Shown piece after piece: positions 35,901 to 47,900 of a stretch of DNA of 62,000 nucleotides. The notes below the pieces were generated by a model. The model was not told the origin of the DNA. It ran no database searches and saw only the letters and a list, made by a program, of their open reading frames with translations. Positions within the stretch are counted from its first letter, which is position 1. Each line of letters opens with the position of its first letter. Location: assembly GCF_001949145.1 (NCBI RefSeq), contig NW_019091362.1, forward strand, positions 8,421,762-8,483,761. The letters run 5' to 3'. Both the position numbers and the translations under genes were made by a program. The DNA comes from Acanthaster planci (Eukaryota > Echinodermata > Asteroidea > Valvatida > Acanthasteridae).

Positions 35901-38900
35901 AAAACAGCAAAACAAAAATTGAAAACAGGAATAATTGAAACACAAATGTGTAGTTTCAAGGGCTGTAGTAAAATAACTGTACAGTCCAATTAAGCGTGCA
36001 AGTGATGCATGTATGGACAAATTCATCCCCAATCATCGTCAGTCACAATGAATGTATTAAGTAAACCTTTGGACTGAGAAAACAAAATTCGCATCGCATA
36101 TTCAAGTAGAACATTTTTAACAGCTCTCAGTAGATTCCTTAGACAACACAGTAACATCAGAGTGCTACATTCTGTCCCAAAATAGAATGCCAAGTCAATA
36201 TCTGGTAGTGCAGCACCTTGATTTGCTCCATCAAATCGGATTCAACTTTGGAAGCATACCCTTGATTTTGTGATCAAGGTTTCTTTACAAAGGTGAGCAT
36301 TACCAAACACAACTGCCTCTATTCAATGACTTGGCTCTATTCTGGGGAAAAAGCATTAAGCTAAGTTCATTCTTTTATTACAAGTAGTTGACACTGACAT
36401 CAACTACAGGAGGCACAGGATAAAGGCAATCTCATCTCCCTCTCCCGTGTAATCCTGATACCTCAAAGACTTCAAACAAGCACTGGTATAATGTTCTTGC
36501 CTGGCATGCTTTCAATCTGTCTACACAGAGCGGCTAGGATTTCCTGCGCGCATCCGTTTAGGTACTAAAATCTTGGGCTAATCAAAGCACCCAACTACCT
36601 CAGGATGGACAAGGTGAAAAAAAAAACCAACGTATCGATGGAGCGCTATTACTCAAGACACAGTTTCTGTTTTTAAAGAAAAGTCTGTAGCGAGGAAAAA
36701 AAAAAAGCCTTGCTCTTGTATCCTCTTGGCGATACAGAGGTTTAGAAAAAGAAGACCCTTCCTGGACAACATCTGCAGATTAGAAAATTCCCTCCGAGAG
36801 GATATGGAAGGGAGGGAAGAGAGAAAGAAAAAATCCCCCTCCCCAAATTGGGTCAGCCTCCATGGCCCATTTCCGAAGCTAAACACACCCGGTGTTAACG
36901 GCGAGTGCATTTAGTGAGCCCTGGGGATGAGGGATCTGGCTTCCCCGTGCGCTCGCCCAGGCCGTAATCTTTTTAAGAGAATTTCAAATCCTCAGGACGG
37001 GGAGGGAAACGGGAGGAAAAATCAGTGTTGTTTCTTGGGCTGGAGACTTATGCAGCATGAGTAGGGCCTGAAATCCTTTCAAAAAATTCTGTCATCTGCA
37101 TGATACCTACATGTACACGTACAAAAAACCCTCAAATACAAAAAAAAAGTTCCCTTTTACAACATGAGACACAAAGGGCATTAGGGTGAAAGGAAACAAC
37201 AGGACAGTGACCCACCCCCAACTGGAGTCTGTAGAACTTTTGTTGGTTTACTATTCTTCAGAATGTTCCATGTTTTGATACTTACTCAGAGTAGACTAAA
37301 ATCATTATATGAAAGCCAACCACTGGTGCATGCACAATCTGGCCAGCAAGTAAACAAATATCAACCTGACCAGAAGCACTGGAGGCACTTACTATAAAGC
37401 GTGCACTGCAGCACAGAATTTGAAAGCACTGTATAAATTGAACGAGATTCCGGTGGGTAATCATTTTTTTCTATTTCAGACACTACCTCCCATGCCAAAG
37501 CATTCCTCACTACGTTTGGATGTGACAGTGCATCCCCCCTTAACATCACACCGAGTCACCTGTGACTTTCACTCCAATATCTTCCACGTTGATGTTTTGC
37601 ATGATCGTTAATTGCTGTGATGAGGTTAAGACAAGGATGCATTTATAAACATGTGAAAATCTGAAGGTAAGCCAGACAGGTTGGTTCCTGATAGTGAGAT
37701 ACATTCAAACACCATAAAAATGAGTTCCGGTACTCATGCCGTGCGTGTACCGGTACATGTTCACTACCTGGGAAGGTATAATGTATCGCCTGCTATGCTG
37801 TTGACATTCGAGGAAAGACCTCTTAACAAAATGATGGGGCTGACAGAAATGATACTGGACGTGAGCGCGTGTGCGGAAGGCAAAACTCGACAGCATTGTC
37901 TCCAACTCAAGGTTGCAGTATTGACTGATTCGAGCCAGTCCGATGTGCATCGGCACTGACACTATGTCCTTGTGCAACATGATGATCTAGTGGATTTCTC
38001 CTGGATTTTATGACAGTCAATAGGGACACTGTACCCGTGCTCAGCATCTTAGGAGGCATGATGTACTGCAGGTACACAAACACAAGTGAAAAGCTATACA
38101 TACAGGGAGACTGTGTTTCCAGTCAAATTCCAATGGTAACTGTGCAGGTACACGTGTCATGGTGCATACGTAACCCAACGTGTGCATACATGCATGCAGC
38201 ACCAGATTCTTTGCCGATATGGACAGCTATGGGTGGATTGCTCAGACTGCAAAATACAGGTGACAGAGGCTTTGAATGTCAGTCTTTATCAGAAAGCTGT
38301 GATGTGCATTTTCCAATCTGTTCTTGGCTTTCCCAGACTCAGTTCCAACTTCTTAAAGGCCACCGGATCAGACAGTGGGTAAGCCGGCTTACTTTCTTGA
38401 CAAACCCGCGCCAGGTGAGACCAAATAAGAAATTGAGCTGCCCTCCAGCAGTGCAAACGACAGACCGTCTGTCGGCCGCAGTGCTCCAAACCGAGTAGCA
38501 CCCTTGCTAAGACTTGATAATGACGTAATCAGGGCCGCTGATTCAATACAGGAGATTAAAACGTATGTTCGGGTCTTCTTCGCTGCCGTGTCCCCCTGCT
38601 TGCCTTTGCCTAACCCCGGGGCCCGTTGCTTTCCTTCGCTTCTTTTACACAGAGCGACATGCAGCCATATTTCGAAGTAAATGGATTTTACTAGAGTGGC
38701 GGTGGGCCCCCGGGGGTTGTGGTGCAAAGCTGTCTGGGGGATTGGTTATTGAACAAGATGGAATCGATAAATGCTTGTTTGTTTCTGAGTGGAGACAAAC
38801 AATAATCACGCATGATAGATGTACATGTACCATCCCTTCTTTTTACGTACAATCAAGATTTTGTTCACAGGAAAAATTGGGCATGGTACATGCAACAAAA

Positions 38901-41900
38901 GCCATCCACAAAACACACAGATGGAAGGGCTTATTAATTATGAACTGTACAGTACTTGTACTAAGTGAGCACTTAATGCACTTTGACTGACTGCTTAAGA
39001 GCGCCGATATGCATGAACGTCCACATTCACAAGGTTTTTTGCTGCAAACCTTTTTCGACAAATCTTTCCCAGATATGTACCTTGCACCCTGTCCTTTTCA
39101 AAGATGATTCATTCATCCAATATTAAAAAAAAGAATCTCCTCTGAAATCTCCCCTTCCTGTCTTCCATGTAGTGGTGTATAAATATGTACATATACATGT
39201 TCATGTATGTACACTGTACATGTACACACAATGATGGTGTGTGCGATGACCTGAATGGCCGTATAAACAAAGTGCATGCTGAGCTGCTGTGGTGTGAAGG
39301 ACCTTCACAGAATGAAGGTCCCCGTTGCCCCTGGGTTTTCTCATCTGGTTCCCCCCCCCAGGCAGGCAGGTCCCAAAGGGGGCCTGGATTTCTACCATGT
39401 TAGCAGTGGGATACTAATCAACCGGGGTCAGAGTGTCCATATACTACATGGTGCCCACGCCCGAGGTTGTACTGGTGATTTTAAGGGGAGATTGAAGGGA
39501 TCCTGCTTGGAGCATCAACCGCAAAGAACGACACAAGAAAAACGGAATTCCCACTTACGGCTTTCTTTCTGAAGATCTTTTGTCAGCTCAACAGGGTCAA
39601 AACCATGGCACTGTTGGCTGATTTATTTCTGAAAACAGACTAACGTCACTCACAATGCACTGAAAATGTCATTCTCTAAGAATTACACACACTGTACGCG
39701 AGTCAGGACCTGAATGGCTTTATAGCAGCACTTGTTTCATCTTGGCATTTTAAAGCACAGCACAATGCCTTCATCCGGCAGCTTGCTCTGCGAACTCCAG
39801 AAAACACAGACTGAAATCCCAAAACTGCAAACCTTTTTGCTCCTTTACACAGCATGCTGTGCCCAGACGTCACTTTCTCAACATTGTCTGAAAGCCCTCC
39901 GTTGACTCTGAACAAAGATCCCAGTCTTTACACTCATTCCAACTGCTTCAAGGTTGCAAGGGTTAGCAAATCCTTTCAAGTCTTCCACAGAATGAGTTAT
40001 TTTTAAACTGCTCTAAAACTGCCCGCTTCAAACTCCGCTTTTGAGGCATGCATATAAATATGATATTCTAAAGTCCTGGTACATGTACGCCAAGACTTAG
40101 GGGAAACAAGTCGGGAACGAAACTGATTCAAAAGAAATTTAATGCCGTCCATCCTTCGAATAACTGTTTGCGGTACCCGCTGCTACATCTGACACGAACC
40201 AGCTAGCCCACACCGGCAAGCTCAGTGGTCGAGTGGTCAAGACGTCTGTACTACCATAGTAAGCAGGAAGTCGTGGGCTCGAATCCCACCCGAGTACGCT
40301 TGTGGTTTCTTTTCGCAAGCTTTCGGGGGAAACACTGAGTATACAGTGATACAATAAATGTCAGACAGGGCAAAAAATCCTAAATGAAATTTAATGACGG
40401 TTGTAACATGTATGGCATGCCTTAAGGATACCAATTAGCATGTTTATCACCAATATGCATTTAGTGAAGATAAATACATTAATTCGTATTGGCTCAACGT
40501 GCAGCAAACTAGAGATCCAAGTTGACAAGTTGTCTTCACTCGTGATTAATTTATTTCATAATTCCACAAAAGAGAGGTCACAGATTATGCACATGTATAG
40601 AGGTTACATAAATGTACGGCAGCCGTCTTCCCAGTCAGAGCATTGTTTGGGGGGATATGCACTCACTACTCATGTGTATCCCTATGGATCAAAACACTGA
40701 CCAGAAAGATGGCTGCCGTGCAAAACCTCTATACAGGTGCACTCATAATAGTCAGGTAGACTATTAGCATGTTGGATAACAAGAATTGTATTTCCATGCA
40801 GCTTTACCGCACCTGTTGCATTTTCATGATCAACTTTTTGGCTGCAAATCTCTTTTTGCTTTTCTCAGCCACGTCTTGAACTTCAGCATTTCTGTAAGCA
40901 TGCAGAAGGAATCAAAGAACTGGCAGTCAATGACACTCAGAGTCACTGTCTTCCTGCACTTTTTTTCACACTGGTGTTTCACACTTTTTTCATAATGCTG
41001 AGACAGTTTGGAGGGGGGAAAAAATTTCCACTCTGATCTATAAAGCACAGGCGAAGACCAGAGAACTTCCACTGCGATGCACTCTCGTTCCGGCATCTGC
41101 CAGTACGCCTCTGGGAAAGAAAGAAGTTATCGATGATTCTAATGCTGTTAGGAAGCCTTTGCGCAATGTGAATGAACTTTCTGAATGCCCAAGCAGAAGC
41201 TGATGTACTTAGGATGTTTTCCTCCGTTGGCTGTCATCTTCCTCTTGGATGAATAAACCCGGACGATATTCGAATGATTTTGTTGTTTTGTGCAAGATGA
41301 CTTTTCTTGGTTTTAATAACAAGAACATGTATCAGTGCGTTTGCTTTAACAATGCAGAGGAATAAAATATGAGTAAATCTGATAAGACTTGAATTCAAAT
41401 GCTGGTTAACCGTATGCTGCCGGGTCTAAATTGAAGTTGAATGATGAGCTCTCCGGGGATTTTCAAGATTTTCCATTTTCAAAAATCCTTCAAAAATTCA
41501 TATCCAGTAATACTGGACATTTACACCCACACAAATGACTGCCTGGTGGCTACTCTAATCTGACAGGCAACATTTATAAACACCCGAGTATTTTAGTCAG
41601 GCCTGCCACCTTGTAAAGAGAGCCTAGATTGTGCAGTGTTACGTAATTTTCCCTTGTTCCTGAAACTGGCCCAATGCACTGCTGGGGTCTTTTCAAATGC
41701 GGCCAGATTAGCGTGCAGCGGTACTGTATTGCTCAGGCGCCGGAGCGCTTTTGTCCCTGACCGTAATCTGCTCACACTGAATGCCACAAATAGGGGAATA
41801 GAGTTTCAAAACAATGACAGTTTACCTTCGCTATTGACAATGGAAAAAATGTTGGCAATTCCCAGCAGCTTGGTTTTTTGTTCCAAGTACGGTCTTTTGT

Positions 41901-44900
41901 TACAAAGCCCAGCTCCTTTGTCCGATTTCGGGTACCCTGGCTTTGAGTATAAACTGGAGGTCTCCGGTACAGGGAACCTCAGCACGAAGTGGTTACTAAG
42001 TAACGGTACTCCAATACTGACTGCTAGTAAATTGAAAACTGCTACTTTCAGAATAAAACTTTCAACACTCAACATTAAACACACGTAGTTGAGCGCAGAG
42101 GAAGAGTCTTTCACTATGAATATTTAAGGAATTCATTGAAATGATCGGACCAGGACAGGGGACCTTCTTGCAAAGTTGCCCTGGGTGTGAGGATGCCTCC
42201 CCAAAGCAAACCACCGAATCTGTAGCACGCAATAACCTGATTTTCAACATAACCACCGCACCAGTCAAAGCCGCATTTCTGGGCACAGATATTCAAAGTA
42301 GTCTTCGTACGCTTTGGGCCTCAAAGAACTAGACCAACTCTCCACGCAGACAGGCGCACGCACTGCGAGCACAAACTGGCAACTCGCTTCTCAAAAAAAA
42401 AAAACCCTTTGCTCCAGTTCTCCTCTCAAATTGTCTTTTAATTTCACTGAACGAATCCAAGACATCTCATCAGAAAGCGGCCCGACAGAGCGGAGGGGGA
42501 ACAAGCGTTTAATGCCCGCTGGCCCCCCGGGAACCAAGCGGCAGACAGCTGTTAAATTCGCTGAGAGAGCCTACATTCCAAACACCCTAGGGTTTTGCAT
42601 GAGGATGGATGATGGCTTTTTTTCCCCCTTCCCCTCAGTCCTGGACCACAATCCTGCTGAAGCATTGATTAACCCTAGATGCTCTGTGCTACTCACTGAC
42701 TAACTACTGATTCTAAATTATGGTGGGGGGGGGAGAGATTGGGGGAAAGAGGGGAAGAGTACAAAAAAAGGGTTGCAAACAGCAGGCACTGGAATTTAAT
42801 GACCGTGGTAAAATGCCTGGAGAATCACTTGATTACGCATCATTACCACGGGGACTTCAGTTTTGGCATTCGGCACAGCCGACAAGCGTTGAAGAATCAC
42901 AGGTACAGAAGGTGCAATCTCTGAAACAGACATTTGCTGGTTGCTAGGAAAGAACTCACTACCACGTGTACACTTGGAATGTGTAAAGATCTGTGTGTGT
43001 TTTGAGGGAAACTCCAGCAAATGGCCATGATAAACAACTGCAGCGATTCGCACTATATTCAGCTTTCCGCGATTTGACCTGAACGGGCCAAACTTTTTTA
43101 ACTTCACGGCTGACATCTTGAATAAACAAACTCTACAGTTAATCATCATTCTTCACTGTTCAAGTAATACCACTCAACAAAAAAAGAGGCATTTGAGAGC
43201 CTTGTAAATGCCCTCATTATCATACACACACACACGCACAAATTTAATGTTGGGCTTTGCGCGCCCAGATCCCGTAGTAAACATCAGGGGTGAGATCGGG
43301 GGTAATTGAAAAATCTGCAAACTATTCACCAGGGGTTTTGAGGGCCCCCAGCAGCGCATGGTCTATGCTGTATACATTTGTGTTTGCCTCAAGGTACACC
43401 TTGAGATACTTATTTCTTCCCTTCTGTATCAACCATTATACACAAAAGCATTATGGTGGTAAACCCAGGTTCTTTTCAGATTGCAAGAGAGACTGTCTGA
43501 AAAATCCCAAATCAGGAAAATCCTGATGAAAATAATCTTGAAATCAGGAAAAACCCAGACCAATCTCAGCCCTGAAACATTTGCCCAGTGCCAGAAAAGG
43601 CTGCGGGGAGGAGGGGGTACCAGCAAATTCTTCAACCTTGCAATTGTGCTTTGACCCAACCAAGCACGACCCGTTCATACATTTAACAGCGGAAATGAAA
43701 AAAAGATTTCTCAAATGAGTGTACACGTCCTCCATGGAACAAATAAGGACAGCTACAGTATGTGCTTTTACACGTCATCCGGCGTCAAGTGGTTAAATGT
43801 GCAGATGTTGTCCATTTTTCAATGATGCGCATTAGAAATGGTCTCTTGGTGGTGTCTTTCCCCTTAGTGGGTTACTGTTTTGTGAATGAACTCGACTCAT
43901 TATGAACCTGTCTAGTATTATCAGCGTTCATTCGGTAGGCTTTAAAGTGTACTACTTGAGGAGCGAAGGCTGGGCAGGTTAGGTCCTGAATGATCCACAC
44001 ACGGATACAGAAGATTGAGAGCAGAGTATAAGTCATTAAATTATAATATGACATGAAGATACAAACTCATTTGATTTTAAGCTCGATCAGAAATTGGATG
44101 AAAAGGCAATGGAGGAGTGACGGTACCCGTGTTGTGATTAGCTAGAGGCTTAAACGGAGGTAAAAGAGATAAAATTCTGAGTTGATGCGGCGAGTGGCGA
44201 AATCAGAGTACCAAGTTAAGACAGGCAGGCGCTTGGAATTTATTCCCCCGAAGCTGCTTCAGGAAAGGCAGGTTGGAGGAGGGCTGGGATGGATGGAGAT
44301 CTGGCAATGGGCGTCAGAGACGTGAGAGGATGCGCCTGTGAAGAGAGGACAGATGGAAAGACATAACAAGGGGGCTTCGTCTTACCGCAAAGTACTGGTT
44401 GCTGAAGTTGTTGGCGAGCCCGCTTGTGAGTGCCTGGTTCATGGCCTGAATCCTCTTCTGCTCCTTCTCTCTTATTGTGTCAGCGAACTTGACCACGAGC
44501 TTCGAGGAGCAACCCTGACAGTAACAACAGAAACATAGGCACCATGTAAATATCCACTCCAAATGTGGCAAGTGGTACATTGTACGTTCAGGTACATTCG
44601 TTTCAAAGAAAAGCCCTCGTTCGTCCAAAACACGTTTTCCACATGTTCACGTAGGTCCTTAAAAATGCATACAACTGGTGGCCCATGCTGTACTGGCCCA
44701 TCCAGAGGATATGACCTACTAAGATAATGGTATCTTTTGTGCTTTGGGCAAAGGTGCCATCTTTTATGCCCTGTCATTTCCCCATTTCTCATCCAAGAAT
44801 TCATCCCAGTTAGTATCGCATGACATTACCAGCAGGCATACATGTACATGCACTTGTTATCCTAAAGTCTGCAGCAGAAAATGCCTTGTGCAGTCTTTTA

Positions 44901-47900
44901 CATGACTCTGCATGTAGGCAAGCATCTGGTCATGCAGCTAGATACAAAGCCACTAAACATGCTACACACAAGGATACATGTAACTGCAAATGTAATTAGG
45001 TATTCGGATAATCTATGTACGTCGATACAAATTCCGACACACTCCTTAAAAAAAAAAAAAAAAACTAAATCACTCAAAAAGCACACATCCCGACACAAGC
45101 CAACATGAATACAGCCTATACCATGACAGTGTTGGCTGATAATGACCAGTTCTTATCCAGGGCATAAAAGAGTGTGGAAGTTAAACATCGGACACCAACT
45201 CCGCTTCTTGAAGCGTACCCCCCCAGGAGACCAGCATGAAATGACACCCCACCAGATTGACACTGATCTGCTGAGGCACAACTATCTGGAATCACTCAGA
45301 TTTTCTATGGCCCTTACCTGATTGGCACGATTCATTTCAGCTTTTTTTTTTTTAAAGTGCTAAACACGGGCTCTTCTAAATTGGCATTTTATAGAGGGGG
45401 GAGGGTTACTACATGTGCTCCGCAATGAACTCAGGAACCTTGTATCTAATTCGTCCATTCCATTACTCGGCTGGATTTAAGTCTCGGTACAATTCTCTTA
45501 AAAGCGGCAATCCCAATTGGCTGGCTGTGGTTTCAAAAAGCTTATTTGATTGCGCTGACATATGATATCAACAGCATACGCTCACAAATTCTTCTGGCCA
45601 ATGTCCTGCACACCAGATGAATGATTTTATACAGAGTCTGGCGTACGTGTACATATATTCACCAGTATGCTACTCGTATTGGGCGATGGACTGGTACCCT
45701 GACCATTCAGTGGACTCTCAAACCTCCCATTCAATCCAATCAGTGAACCACTGCTCGGCAGACTTCAGGCCATCCCAACAGAGATGGCTACTCTGCGGGT
45801 GCTGCCTTTCCGAGTACAAAAAATTCCAGACATGAGGATTGCCCGCCCCAAGATTGCATGCCATCGGGCCAGCCATGATTGTCCTTGCATTTTTATTTAA
45901 AAAATGCGGCCGAAGTGTCATGGGACTGCGCTGACATAACGCACCTTCAAAGAAATGCATACCATCTTCTCTCCAAGGCAGATCAACAAGTACTGCCGCT
46001 GGAGCGTATTTCAGTCTAGTCAAATAATTTAGTGTCGCCAAAACATCCCTGGTTTACATGCTTAAATGCACTTTTCTACCAAAAAAAAACTTCCTTGAAA
46101 GAAATTTACCCTTCAAAAACTATAGGCGCCCCATAATCTGAAAATTCTTATTCCTTGTTTGTTGTACAAGATGAGCACAATCGCTGCTCACATCAATAAA
46201 AACATTTAACACAAAGAACCAAGAAAGTCTATTTACATGGACAGTGTCCGGTTGGACATAAACATAGGCACTGTGCTTTTTCAGGTCAGCTTCTTGACCT
46301 CTAGAAAATGAACAGACCTCTCTCTCACTTGGCCAAAGTTGTAATTTGTCCCGACCAGCAGCTGATTAACTACATGTACATGAATGGCCCAAGAGCAAAA
46401 AAAAAAAATTATAAAGAGTTAAACAACTGCATGCAGATATCCCGATGTAAAAAAATACCACTATTACACACTAACCAAAAGAAAGGCCTCTTTAAAAGGA
46501 ATGACACAAATGGTCATTTTGACTCAACACTTGATACCAACTGAAGGTGATACTATACTTCTGCAATCTCTGACCCTCGGCACAAAAATCTGTGGCAGGC
46601 ATCAATGAGAGAGGTCTTAAAGTGTAGACGGTTTTGGCAAGCATCTCCAATGCCTGATTGCGTTATTCAGGGGATTGTCTCATTTTCCCACCCTAATCCA
46701 CAAAGTTCTTTTCCCCAAGGGAAAAATAAACACAAAATCAACAAACCAGCAAATAATTCCCGAGTATCAGTGAATAAAAAAAAAAAAAGACACACAAAAT
46801 ACAAATATATGCTTTGTTACCTACCTCCATTGTTGTGGACTGGTGTAGTGCGGCGATGGCGTTGAGGGCGCTCTGTCTTGTTGAAAATGTTACAAAGGCA
46901 CAGCTTGCTGTTGGATACCAAATATCAATACGGCTTCATCATCAAAAACTGTACTGTCCACTACAATACTAACTACACACTTGCACTTTCTAACTACAGA
47001 AGATGTCATGAACTATTTAATGACTACAGCAACCCAAAATACATGTATACATATCAAAGCAGTCAGAGGGCCTAAAGCTTGGATCGTAGCCAAATTTTCC
47101 TCAAAGGCAACATGCCTTCCCCTTTGAGAAAACACTCTGAAACTTTTCATGTCGTAACTTGATAATCCTAAAAACTTGGCAACAATCTTTTCCTTAAACA
47201 TTACTGTTACTGAAGAAATTCATAGTGAAGAATCACTTGCGACAAAATACCACAGTATTTAGTAATCTAGTGCACTGAACCTCTTTGACTTCGATGTCAA
47301 CATTTTTATTGAAGCATTTGGGGTATATTTGGGGCTGAAGTAAGTAAAATAGGGCCACAATCACTGAAAACAGGTTTAGGAATTACGTATTGCCATTTAC
47401 ATGTACATGTACTACATGTAGTATTTTGTAGCTGAGGTCAGGTCAGGTCAGGTCAGGGTCAATATATTGTAATAAATGTCTTGCAATATTAATCTCAACA
47501 TACATGTTCATGTATGTGTCAACATCTGCATTTTCTGACACCCTGGCTGGTTGAGATGTTTTGCTGGTTGAACTGCCACTGGCAACTTGGGGAAAAATTT
47601 CACCTGCCAGCGACTTAAAATTGAAGAGGACCTGAGCCAGTATGGCATGGAACATGAGGAAAACAGCCCCAGAGGGCTACATTTCATCCCCTGGAAATAC
47701 CACCAGGTCTGCATGTCAACATGATTAAAGCAAATCTTTGGTGGCAAATACTTTCAAAATCACTGGTTTTTGCTATCAATACAGGTTTTTCACAATAGTT
47801 TGCCTCCATGAGTTTGTAACATGTTGTACAATCACAGTGCACGAAATCTGTTGACCCAATGCACGTTTGGAAAGGGTCGACAGATATCGCGCGCGGTGAT

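Larger units (their letters stand above)
31180..44385. other. Largest CELF intron in the window (13,206 bp)
   Basis: Contains a (CT)n tract next to the acceptor (31220-31245), an 82-bp tandem duplication (31329-31492), an unclassified block at 32200-32600, a CpG-rich patch at 33520-33670, a diverged hairpin-element copy near 35200-35410, a tRNA-derived SINE at 40210-40365, a TTAA element at 41406-41996, and a solo TTAA-type end near 43775-43797. No supported exon. Confidence 0.75.

Noticed and set aside
40210-40300. Functional tRNA gene
   Set aside because: A and B boxes are good but the acceptor stem has several mismatches and the anticodon stem does not pair; a SINE explains it better.
47437-47459. 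Nuclear-receptor response element made of AGGTCA half-sites
   Set aside because: It is a short pentanucleotide (AGGTC)n run; overlapping half-sites at 5-bp spacing do not form a standard direct repeat element.
47841-47900. Separate hairpin RNA gene inside 47789-47942
   Set aside because: The inner pairing is continuous with the outer inverted repeats, so a foldback transposon explains it without a separate RNA gene.
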